Shown: positions 1 through 5,431 of the stretch, piece after piece
Layout: every line of letters begins with the position of its first letter
Position numbering within the stretch: the stretch's first letter is position 1
Source: Gammaproteobacteria bacterium
Lineage (GTDB): Bacteria; Pseudomonadota; Gammaproteobacteria; Steroidobacterales; MnTg04
Assembly (NCBI GenBank): GCA_027297845.1
Contig: JAPUHG010000189.1
Span: 1 to 5,431, forward strand
Direction of reading: 5' to 3'
DNA length: 5,431 nucleotides
The notes under the pieces: model-generated
Told to the model about the DNA's origin: nothing
The model's database searches: none
What the model saw: only the letters and a program-made list of their open reading frames with translations
Program-made: the position numbers and the translations under genes

Positions 1-138
1 CACCAGAGTCGGGTTTTCAATAATGGCCTGCAGATCTTCACCGCAGTCAGGATTGAGTTCGGTTAGATTCACGGCATCCTCACCGAGGACAAGAAAGACG
101 GCGTTGCGGTTGGCGGATTGCCCAACAATATATTTCAT
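1..138 (-). CDS. Partial CDS, 5' end only; possibly fumarylacetoacetate hydrolase family
   Basis: An open minus-strand frame starts at the ATG at 138-136 and runs without a stop through the left edge, giving 46 codons. The protein begins MKYIVGQSANRN and continues with a beta-strand-like AVFLVLGEDAVNLTELN and a helix-like EDLQAIIENPTLV. A short N-terminal segment of this kind, a strand pair followed by a 'V-x-L' turn and a helix, resembles the small N-terminal domain of FAH-family hydrolases, but the catalytic metal-binding part lies outside the window. An upstream GAGTG (complement of 145-149) is a weak ribosome site. The gene diverges from the plus-strand cluster and is separated from it by about 770 bases, so a functional link is not implied. 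I am fairly confident that it codes and much less sure of the family. Confidence 0.6.
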   Translation of the reverse strand, partial: MKYIVGQSANRNAVFLVLGEDAVNLTELNPDCGEDLQAIIENPTLV

Positions 139-272
139 TTATTCACTCGTGCTAAAGATTCAGGTTATTTTACCGAAATTTTATTTTTCTTTTATATAAA
201 TCGCATTGGTAAACTTGCGTTTATTACACATGCTCCATCTGGCTGCCCTTGCGGTATTCTGTGCGAAGTTGC

Positions 273-304
273 GGGGGACACTCCAGTATTGCGGGGTGTC
301 CTTT
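273..304 (+). repeat. GC-rich stem-loop in the intergenic region
   Basis: GGACACTCC (276-284) pairs with GGGGTGTCC (293-301) around an 8-base loop, with one G-T wobble in nine pairs. Three more G-T wobbles (273-275 with 302-304) could extend it. Only TTT follows on the plus strand, so it is a weak candidate for an intrinsic terminator, and no plus-strand gene is visible upstream for it to terminate. On the minus strand it would lie upstream of the left-edge gene, in its leader if transcription starts that far out. It could be an RNA structure or a cruciform protein site. Confidence 0.35.
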
Positions 305-403
305 AGCACTCGTGCAGTACATACCTTCCTGGTGAAATCAACGCGGATTCTTTACAAATGGCTAAATAGGCGCAGTCATCGACGCTCGTTCAACTGGGAG
401 CAG

Positions 404-426
404 TTTACCTTGTTCATCAAGGTTAA
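404..426. repeat. Short inverted repeat
   Basis: TTTACCTTG (404-412) and CAAGGTTAA (418-426) form an inverted repeat with a 5-base spacer (TTCAT) and one mismatch in nine pairs. The size and near-symmetry suit a dimeric regulator operator in a divergent intergenic region, but there is no second copy and no regulator gene in the window, so function is unknown. Confidence 0.25.
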
Positions 427-916
427 TCCGCTACCGTGGGTGAGGGTTTGTCATGCACTGTATTATCCCCACCATATGGCAACGTGAACCACTGTGTCTT
501 GAGGCTATTTCCCGAATTGGGCACGATGGGTTCTAAACGGGGGGAGTTGAGGTGACCCGCTCCTCTACCAGTAGTACCTGCCCGGGGTTACCATGGTCAT
601 GGCGCGGATAGGTATAAAAAGAATAGATCGCTTGCCTATAGTCACGCCCGCGGTAGTTTTAAGCACGCAGCCTGTTTATACTTTGCGCTCCCTGAATCGA
701 GGTCCAGATGTCTGTCCTTTTTCAACTAGCCAAGCTGATGATACGATTTAGCCCGCATTGCGCGACCGATAAAGCCAGTTTTCAATTGGGGCTGGGCACT
801 ACATGGCTGACAACAATGAAGGTGACGGCCAGGTCATCGCTCGCCAGGCGCGCGCCGAAATGGTCGTAGACCTGTCGAATATCTCGAGCCTGGTCACACT
901 AAAGTTGAGCTGATGC

Positions 917-1846
917 ATGGCAGTTCAAATTATGCTGGGGCCACAATCTCCGCACGCCAACTTGAAACACGCAATCGACTCGCTATCGGTCAAAGGTCCT
1001 ATCGTCTCAATCACGGCTGGCTGGCGTGATTCTGAAGCGGAGACGGAGGAACTGCAGAGCTCGGTTGGGAGCCCGGTCGAAGACCTGAATCTGTACCAAC
1101 TGGCCGAGGAAATTTTTTCGCGGGAACCGCAACTCCATGCCCTGCAACGCGAGCGGCAGGACAAGTTGCTGGAACTGCAAAGGCTATATCGAATTCGCCT
1201 TACTCCTGCCATGGCGGCGGCGCGCAAGCTTATGCGCGAGAAAGGAGAGTCAGATCTTTTGCGACTGGAACAACGCGCTGCGATTTCCCAGGTGCGTGCA
1301 CTGGATCGGCATCATCTCCAGCGGATCGCGGCAATCCATCAGGATTTTGACAGACGCAGGGCGACTTTGCTCATACCCGGTGCTGACAATTTACGTCAAA
1401 CCCTGCAGCAAAAGATGGCGGATTCTGACCTGGTGTTGATCGCGGGCGGTCACGTGGCCGTATTGATCAACCGCATTCGCCTGTTTCGATTGGGTGATGT
1501 GCTGTTGCAAAAAACCATAATAGCCTGGTCTGCCGGCGCCATGGTGCTGGGTGAGCGCATCGTGTTGTTCCACGATGATGCTCCGCAGGGAAAACGTGAC
1601 GCCGAAGTGCTGGATGCCGGCCTCGGTATTGTCAAGAATATAATCCCGCTACCGCAGGCTGAGTCGCGTCTCGACTGGTCCAACCGCAACCGCATGGCCT
1701 TGTTCAGCCGACGTTTCGCCCCGGCAAAATGTTGCACGCTGGACAGCGGCTCGATGATCCGCTTGGAGAACGATCGAATGACTGCCGCAAATCAATCCTC
1801 AATGATAATGCGAACTGGAAGGAAAAAAGCGGTGACAGTGCGATGA
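917..1846 (+). CDS. Peptidase S51 / class I glutamine amidotransferase-like protein, possibly catalytically altered
   Basis: This 309-aa protein has the core of the S51 group (dipeptidase E, cyanophycinase), serine hydrolases with a class I glutamine amidotransferase-like fold. A strand ending ITAGW (residues 32-36) opens the fold. AGGHVAVL (176-183) matches the family GGGN segment, and AWSAGAM (203-209) is the nucleophile elbow with Ser205. A line reading IPLPQAESRLDW (243-254) sits where the family has its catalytic His, about 40 residues after Ser, but position 247 is Gln. Residues about 60-150 form a highly charged, Arg/Gln/Leu-rich helical insertion absent from short S51 enzymes. No signal peptide is visible. 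The start is the ATG at 917, with a weak GAG seven bases upstream and an in-frame TGA at 911. Its stop overlaps the next start (ATGA, 1843-1846), indicating co-translation. Peptidase or amidase activity is inferred from family; substrate is unknown. Confidence 0.85.
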   Translation: MAVQIMLGPQSPHANLKHAIDSLSVKGPIVSITAGWRDSEAETEELQSSVGSPVEDLNLYQLAEEIFSREPQLHALQRERQDKLLELQRLYRIRLTPAMAAARKLMREKGESDLLRLEQRAAISQVRALDRHHLQRIAAIHQDFDRRRATLLIPGADNLRQTLQQKMADSDLVLIAGGHVAVLINRIRLFRLGDVLLQKTIIAWSAGAMVLGERIVLFHDDAPQGKRDAEVLDAGLGIVKNIIPLPQAESRLDWSNRNRMALFSRRFAPAKCCTLDSGSMIRLENDRMTAANQSSMIMRTGRKKAVTVR

Positions 1847-2979
1847 ACCCGGCCGTTGAATCTCTCTACCGAGAGGGTAGCCCCAACCCCGAGGCGGTAG
1901 ATAACTTTGTGCAACAAAATCAGTTTCCCCTGGTCGAACCAGGCCGGGTTACCTTCGTCTACCGTGGAAAGGCGGATGAAGTACATTTGCGAAGCTGGAT
2001 TGCAGGGCTGAACACCGCTCAACCACTGGAGCCTCTGCAGGGCAGTGATCTGTGGGCGCTGACCATGGAGCTGCCTGAGAAGTCGCGCTTTGAGTACAAA
2101 TTCGAAGTGGTGACAAACGGCGCTAGAAAGCTTGTGCTGGATGATTTGAACGGGGTGTTTGCGCATGACCCTTTTGGAGCCAACTCCGTGTGTCAGGGCT
2201 ATGGCTACGAACGGCCAGGCTGGAGCCAGCACGACCCCGCAGCCCGCAGCGGCACGCTGACCACGTTGAAAATTGCCGGTGATGCATTTATGGAAACCCG
2301 CGATGTGGAAATCTATCTGCCCGCGGGATTTCGACGAAGCCGTACCTATCCGCTGCTGGTGGTGCATGACGGACTGGACTACCTGCGCTATGCCGACCTC
2401 AAATATGTACTCGACAACCTGATTCATCGGCTCGAGATTCCAGCCATGATCGTGGCCCTGACCCAGCCCTCTGACCGACTCGTCGAGTATACCTGTGACC
2501 AGCGGCATGCCCGATTTCTGAGCGAGGAACTGCTGCCCGCAATAGCGGCGAAGTTTCCACTGCTCGACGACAGCAATGCTCGTGGGTTGGTGGGCGCCAG
2601 CCTGGGGGGTGTTGCCGCCCTGCACGCAGCCAGCTGCTATCCGCGAAACTTTGGTCAGTTGCTATTGCAATCCGGTTCGTTTGCTTTCAGCGACCTTGGC
2701 CGCCACAAAAAAGAACCGGTGTTTGATCCCGTGGTGCGTTTTGTCAATGAATACCGCAACCATCCGTTCGTGCTCGCCGATAAAATTTATTTGAGCTGTG
2801 GCATCTACGAATCGCTGATTTACGAAAACCGCTCGCTGGTGCCGCTACTGCAGGGCCAGGGGATGCAAATCTTTTTCGAGGAAGCTCGCGATGCCCACAA
2901 TTGGGAAAATTGGCGGGATCGTCTGCGCCAGGGTCTAAGCTGGCTATTTCCGGGGCCTCTGTGGATGGTGTATGAGTAA
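1843..2979 (+). CDS. Enterochelin-esterase-like alpha/beta hydrolase with N-terminal E-set domain
   Basis: This 378-aa protein combines an N-terminal beta-sandwich of the E-set/CBM48 type (about 30-120, ending in the characteristic DPFGANSV at 109-116) with a Fes-type esterase domain (about 137-375). Visible catalytic elements are LLVVHDG (171-177), LVEYTCD (213-219), the nucleophile elbow GASLGG with Ser253, a likely acid Glu323 in CGIYES, and His352 in AHNWENW. The family hydrolyses esters, for example siderophore trilactones. No signal peptide is present, so it should act in the cytoplasm. I chose the ATG at 1843 because it makes a four-base ATGA overlap with the upstream stop and has GGTGA (1831-1835) seven bases before it. 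The in-frame ATG at 1729 would add 38 residues unlike the domain and overlap the previous gene by 118 bases. The siderophore role is not supported by neighbours. Confidence 0.88.
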   Translation: MNPAVESLYREGSPNPEAVDNFVQQNQFPLVEPGRVTFVYRGKADEVHLRSWIAGLNTAQPLEPLQGSDLWALTMELPEKSRFEYKFEVVTNGARKLVLDDLNGVFAHDPFGANSVCQGYGYERPGWSQHDPAARSGTLTTLKIAGDAFMETRDVEIYLPAGFRRSRTYPLLVVHDGLDYLRYADLKYVLDNLIHRLEIPAMIVALTQPSDRLVEYTCDQRHARFLSEELLPAIAAKFPLLDDSNARGLVGASLGGVAALHAASCYPRNFGQLLLQSGSFAFSDLGRHKKEPVFDPVVRFVNEYRNHPFVLADKIYLSCGIYESLIYENRSLVPLLQGQGMQIFFEEARDAHNWENWRDRLRQGLSWLFPGPLWMVYE

Positions 2980-3056
2980 CTAATTTGTTCGATTTTGGCC
3001 GTAGATTTGGCTCACATCCGCGTAAGGAAGTATCATCGTCGCTTGGTTAATCTTTC

Positions 3057-3063
3057 AAGGAAG
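3057..3063 (+). promoter_or_regulatory. Strong ribosome binding site for the ATP-grasp gene
   Basis: AAGGAAG ends five bases before the ATG at 3069, giving near-ideal Shine-Dalgarno spacing (seven bases from AGGA). It is the strongest ribosome site in the cluster and fixes this start. A near copy lies 33 bases upstream at 3024-3034 (AAGGAAGTATC against AAGGAAGCATC) but is not followed by a start codon. The 89-base gap (2980-3068) shows no clear promoter or terminator. Confidence 0.7.
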
Positions 3064-3068
3064 CATCT

Positions 3069-4310
3069 ATGGCAAATATTACGCGCAGAATTGGTCTCTC
3101 CCTCGGTGCCGACATCTGCTGGCCCATTTGCTACGAAGCCCTGCTAAAGCGGCTGGATTTAAAACTTTCCATTGGCGACGATACCATCAGTTTTGAAGTT
3201 GACCGGGTATATATAGAACCTTTCGATTTGCGCCAGGAGTGCCAGTACGATGTCGTGATCGACCGCCTGACGCACTGGTTCCATACTTCCCGTGAATGGA
3301 TTAAGAAAGCCATCCTGGTTAACAACCTGTATGTCTACAACAATCCCTGGTCGATACAGTCGATGGAGAAGCAGACCTCTTATGCCGCGATGATGCGGCT
3401 GGGATTCCAGGTACCGGAAACCTGGATGATTCCTCCCAAGGAGTACGAAGCGTCAACCGATCTCCAGCCGACCCTGGACAAGTATGCAAAATTATTCGAT
3501 TTGGGATCCATAGGCGATCAGATCGGCTACCCGCTCTACATGAAGCCCTATGATGGTGGCGCCTGGGTCGGTGTTACCGAGATAAAAAATCGCCAGCAAC
3601 TGCATGATGCCTACAACAAAAGCGGTACCCGGGTGATGAACTTGCAAAAAGGCGTCGTGCCGAACGATGCCTTCGTGCGTTGCGTCGGCCTGGGTCCTCA
3701 ATTCCGTTTCGTCAATTATGATCCAGAGGCGCCACTGCATGACCGATATCGTATGGATTACGATTTCCTGCCTGCTGACCAGGCACAGCGGCTCGCCGAC
3801 ACGACCCTGGTGATCAACGCATTTTTTGGCTGGGATTTTAATTCCTGTGAGGGCATGCGTCAGAATGGTGACTGGCATTTGATCGATTTCGCCAATGCCT
3901 GCCCCGATTCGCAAGTCACCGCACTGCACTATCACTTTCCCTGGTTGATCAAAGCCAATCTGCGCTGGTCCATCTTCTGCGCCGCCACCAATCGGGTAAT
4001 GAAAACCGATCTCGGCTGGCACCAGTATTTTGCCATCGCCGACCAGGACATTCCTTTCGAGGAAAAGCTGACCGCTTATGTCAAGCTGGCCAGAAGCCAT
4101 TTTGATGTGGATGCCTTCGAGCGCTTCTGTGCAACCCATTTATCCCCGCTTGATGAAGTTGCCAACGAATTTTTTGCCAGCGAGATCGTTCGTGATGCGA
4201 TCCAGCAAAAAGTTAAATCCCTGTTCCCGGCCCACGAAATCGAAACCTTTACCGAATTATTCTGGAATCGGGTGCAGGAATGGCGTCGGATAGAAGGATC
4301 CGGCTCGTGA
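3069..4310 (+). CDS. ATP-grasp domain ligase
   Basis: This 413-aa protein has the layout of an ATP-grasp carboxylate-amine/thiol ligase, which activates a carboxylate as acyl phosphate. The N-terminal part (1-95) is a pre-ATP-grasp region. NNPWSIQSMEKQTSY (91-105) with Lys101, followed by GFQVPETW (112-119), begins the ATP-grasp fold. YPLYMKPYDGGAWVGV (154-169) holds the second nucleotide-binding lysine, Lys159, and the glycine loop. The metal site is probably Glu261 (SCEGM), Asp273 and Asn276 in IDFANACPDSQ. About 110 residues after this form a helical C-terminal extension rich in Trp and Phe. No signal peptide or membrane segment is seen. The gene lies between two esterase-like hydrolases and ends in a GTGA overlap with the last gene. 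This is probably the synthetic enzyme of the cluster. Substrates are unknown; I do not recognise it as RimK, Ddl, GshB or PurD. Confidence 0.85.
   Translation: MANITRRIGLSLGADICWPICYEALLKRLDLKLSIGDDTISFEVDRVYIEPFDLRQECQYDVVIDRLTHWFHTSREWIKKAILVNNLYVYNNPWSIQSMEKQTSYAAMMRLGFQVPETWMIPPKEYEASTDLQPTLDKYAKLFDLGSIGDQIGYPLYMKPYDGGAWVGVTEIKNRQQLHDAYNKSGTRVMNLQKGVVPNDAFVRCVGLGPQFRFVNYDPEAPLHDRYRMDYDFLPADQAQRLADTTLVINAFFGWDFNSCEGMRQNGDWHLIDFANACPDSQVTALHYHFPWLIKANLRWSIFCAATNRVMKTDLGWHQYFAIADQDIPFEEKLTAYVKLARSHFDVDAFERFCATHLSPLDEVANEFFASEIVRDAIQQKVKSLFPAHEIETFTELFWNRVQEWRRIEGSGS
4292..4298 (+). promoter_or_regulatory. Ribosome binding site supporting a GTG start
   Basis: AGAAGGA ends eight bases before the GTG at 4307. 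The alternative ATG at 4280 has an AGGA directly touching it, which is too close to serve. The GTG also creates a four-base GTGA overlap with the ATP-grasp stop, mirroring the ATGA junction between the first two genes. Together these favour GTG as the true start. Confidence 0.6.
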
Positions 4311-5032
4311 AGGATACATTTCGTTGGCACTCGCCCCATGTCGAACAGGAAATTCAACTGGTTCGCTGGGGCCATATGGGCAGGCCGGTCATGCTTTTCC
4401 CGACCGCGGGAGGCGATGCCGAGGAAGTCGAGCGCTTTCACCTGATCGGTGTGTTGATGCCGCTCATCGAGGCCGGCCGCATCAAGGTGTACTCAACGGA
4501 TTCAATCGCCGGCCAGGCATGGATTTCGAAGAAGCATTCGGCCGAATTCTGTTCCCATCTGCAAAACATGTTCGACGCCTTGATTTACCAGGAAATTGTC
4601 CCGGCCATTCGTAAGGATTGTGAGGCACCGGACATCGAGATCATCGCCGCTGGCGCCTCCATTGGCGCGTTCAATGCGGTGGCCTGTATCTGTCGTCATC
4701 CGGATGTCTTCGACATGGCCATCGCCATGAGTGGAACCTACGACCTTTCTAAAAGTCTCGACGGTCATTTCATTCAGGATTTCTATTATTGCTCACCATT
4801 GCATTTTCTGCCTGGTCTGGAAGGGCCGTTGCTGGACAAGCTGCGAGAACGCCTGATCCTGATGCCTTCCGGCGAGGGCGATTACGAAGACATCGGCGAA
4901 TCCTGGCGCATGGCGAAAATACTGGGTGATAAAGGCATCCCCAACCGTGTCGATTCCTGGGGTGCCGAGTACCGGCACGACTGGGTAACCTGGCGCGAAA
5001 TGCTGCCCAAATACCTGGACGAGCACAGCTAA
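4307..5032 (+). CDS. Putative esterase, alpha/beta hydrolase fold
   Basis: From the GTG at 4307 this is a 241-aa single-domain hydrolase of the putative-esterase (Fes/esterase D-like) group. After a strand-rich start (VRWGHMGRPVMLFPTAGG, 19-36, probably forming the oxyanion hole) it shows the nucleophile elbow GASIGAFNA with Ser118, an acidic loop SGEGDYEDIGES (188-199) likely to supply the triad acid (Asp192 or Glu194), and His224 in RHDWVTW near the C-terminus. No lipoprotein or signal sequence is visible, so it should be cytoplasmic. Unlike the other hydrolase of the cluster it lacks an E-set domain, and the two share only fold-level motifs, so recent duplication is unlikely. It overlaps the ATP-grasp stop by four bases (GTGA), implying co-translation and a joint role. 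The ATG at 4280 would give 250 aa. The actual bond cleaved could be an ester, thioester or amide. Confidence 0.85.
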   Translation: MKDTFRWHSPHVEQEIQLVRWGHMGRPVMLFPTAGGDAEEVERFHLIGVLMPLIEAGRIKVYSTDSIAGQAWISKKHSAEFCSHLQNMFDALIYQEIVPAIRKDCEAPDIEIIAAGASIGAFNAVACICRHPDVFDMAIAMSGTYDLSKSLDGHFIQDFYYCSPLHFLPGLEGPLLDKLRERLILMPSGEGDYEDIGESWRMAKILGDKGIPNRVDSWGAEYRHDWVTWREMLPKYLDEHS

Positions 5033-5077
5033 TACTCATTTCTCAACAACTTTCGTAGCGAGACGTCGGATCCGAAT

Positions 5078-5136
5078 GCCACATCGCGCTGTACATCCCT
5101 GTGCATAGCGCAACGAATGCGAGCGAGAAATGTGGC
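5078..5136. repeat. Large imperfect stem-loop between convergent genes
   Basis: GCCACAT (5078-5084) and ATGTGGC (5130-5136) are perfect inverted arms. Inside them, 5086-5096 pairs with 5101-5111 around a CCCT loop (arms GCGCT and AGCGC fully paired, then one mismatch and two G-T wobbles). The remaining 5112-5129 forms an asymmetric bulge. It lies between convergent stops at 5032 and 5150 and could end or protect both transcripts. There is no T-run on either side, so a standard intrinsic terminator is unlikely. A dispersed palindromic intergenic repeat is another possibility. Confidence 0.4.
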
Positions 5137-5149
5137 TTAGAACTGCCCT

Positions 5150-5431
5150 TTATTCAGCGTAAAGATGAAGCTCCGCTCCGACCCTGTCGGCCATGGTCAG
5201 GGTGGTGGCGAGATCGGGGTGACGCAGCATGATGAAACCGTCGGAAACCAGGGTCTTGCGCCAGTCCCGGCGGCGTGTACCTACCGGCAACAGGCTATTC
5301 CACACGACGTGCTGGCCGATCTCCTGCTGCAGCTTGTCAGCGCCCTGAATAGAAGTGATACAACCCACACCGCGGGCGCGCTTGTAAATAGTAGCGACGT
5401 TGTAGCGGGGTTTGATGTTGTCGCTGATATG
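5150..5431 (-). CDS. Partial CDS, 3' end only; possibly C-terminal domain of an L-amino-acid-ligase-type ATP-grasp protein
   Basis: A minus-strand frame is open from the right edge to a TAA at 5152-5150, giving 93 residues of a longer protein. It enters with HISDNIKPRYNVATIY, continues RARGVGCITSIQGADKL, then PVGTRRRDW, then VSDGFIML followed by HPDLATTLTMADRVGAEL and ends LHLYAE. A GTG at 5368 is internal to the open frame and need not be the start. The order 'GV-x5-GxxKL, P-x-G, GFIM with a helical ending' resembles the C-terminal lid of biotin-carboxylase-like L-amino-acid ligases, which usually read GVxxxxEGLDxL, then PGDxV, then GYVIAxG. This is by eye and weak. The coding call itself is firm because the frame is open and protein-like to the edge. 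It converges on the hydrolase cluster. Confidence 0.6.
   Translation of the reverse strand, partial: HISDNIKPRYNVATIYKRARGVGCITSIQGADKLQQEIGQHVVWNSLLPVGTRRRDWRKTLVSDGFIMLRHPDLATTLTMADRVGAELHLYAE

Larger units (their letters stand above)
139..912. other. Long intergenic region between divergent genes, no convincing gene
   Basis: This stretch lies between the minus-strand gene at the left edge and the plus-strand cluster, so promoters for both directions should be here. I see no clear sigma70 promoter. The best plus-strand candidate is TTACCA (588-593) with TATAAA (613-618), but its 19-base spacer is long. On the minus strand a TATAAA (complement of 191-196) lies about 55 bases before the left-edge start and has no matching -35. 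The region holds two hairpins (about 273-304 and 404-426), a 10-base palindrome of alternating GC at 847-856, and several short frames of 27 to 52 codons that I cannot assign. The AT-rich tract at 160-205 contrasts with the GC-richer 540-900 part. It may include decayed coding sequence near 785-913. Confidence 0.5.

Noticed and set aside
118..487. Two overlapping plus-strand frames of 62 and 93 codons
   Set aside because: They overlap each other in different frames, the first overlaps the left-edge gene's start, and both cross AT-rich intergenic sequence and the hairpin; no ribosome sites or domains.
453..536. 27-codon frame with GAGGG upstream, beginning MHCIIPTIWQR
   Set aside because: The ribosome site is plausible and the start vaguely recalls a glycosyltransferase beginning, but it stops after 27 codons and nothing downstream continues it in another frame.
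593..751. 52-codon plus-strand frame beginning MVMARIGIKRIDRLP
   Set aside because: Only a weak GGGG precedes it, the translation matches no family I recognise, and this length is expected by chance in 770 bases.
1729..1842. Upstream ATG that would extend the E-set esterase by 38 residues
   Set aside because: It overlaps the S51-like gene by 118 bases, the extra residues look like an out-of-frame read of that gene, and the ATG at 1843 has the ATGA coupling and a ribosome site.
917..1846. True cyanophycinase
   Set aside because: No cyanophycin synthetase is present, the DQHF-type motif is not seen, and the catalytic His is apparently missing.
1792..2625. 277-codon minus-strand frame opposite the E-set esterase
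   Set aside because: It lies antisense to a gene with clear hydrolase motifs, and its translation is His/Gln-rich with no recognisable domain, so it is a shadow.
1843..2979. Siderophore hydrolysis (Fes) as a specific function
   Set aside because: The fold and E-set domain match, but no siderophore synthesis, receptor or iron-regulated promoter (Fur box) is visible, so only the family-level call is kept.
3492..4139. 215-codon minus-strand frame opposite the ATP-grasp gene
   Set aside because: Antisense shadow of a gene with intact ATP-grasp motifs; no domain recognised in its own translation.
4280..4306. ATG start for the last hydrolase giving 250 aa
   Set aside because: The purine stretch abuts the ATG with no spacing, while the GTG at 4307 has AGAAGGA eight bases before it and a GTGA overlap. 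It remains possible.

Overview
The window carries a compact four-gene plus-strand cluster (917-5032) flanked by two genes that run off the window edges, both on the minus strand. Moderate GC, four-base stop/start overlaps and Shine-Dalgarno-type starts fit a Gram-negative bacterium, perhaps a proteobacterium. No rRNA, tRNA, mobile element or taxon-defining protein is present, so this placement is weak.

Layout: (1) 1-138, minus strand, the first 46 codons of a gene cut by the left edge, possibly a fumarylacetoacetate-hydrolase-type protein. (2) 139-912, about 770 bases without a convincing gene, holding two hairpins, a few short unassigned frames and presumably the divergent promoters. (3) 917-1846, a peptidase S51 / class I glutamine amidotransferase-like protein of 309 aa with a long helical insertion and a probable loss of the catalytic His. 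(4) 1843-2979, a 378-aa enterochelin-esterase-like alpha/beta hydrolase with an N-terminal E-set/CBM48-like domain. (5) 3069-4310, a 413-aa ATP-grasp ligase. (6) 4307-5032, a second alpha/beta hydrolase (putative esterase, 241 aa from a GTG start). (7) 5033-5149, a convergent gap with a large imperfect hairpin. (8) 5150-5431, minus strand, the last 93 codons of a gene cut by the right edge, whose ending resembles the C-terminal domain of L-amino-acid-ligase-type ATP-grasp enzymes.

How the genes may work together: genes 3-4 and 5-6 are joined by ATGA and GTGA overlaps and an 89-base gap separates the pairs, so one transcript is likely. An ATP-grasp enzyme normally joins a carboxylate to an amine or thiol. 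S51 proteins cleave peptides, including cyanophycin-type beta-linked peptides, and Fes-type hydrolases cleave esters. The most economical inference is a cytoplasmic pathway that makes, trims or recycles a small peptide, amide or ester metabolite. None of the four main proteins shows a signal peptide or membrane segment. The substrate cannot be read from the sequence.
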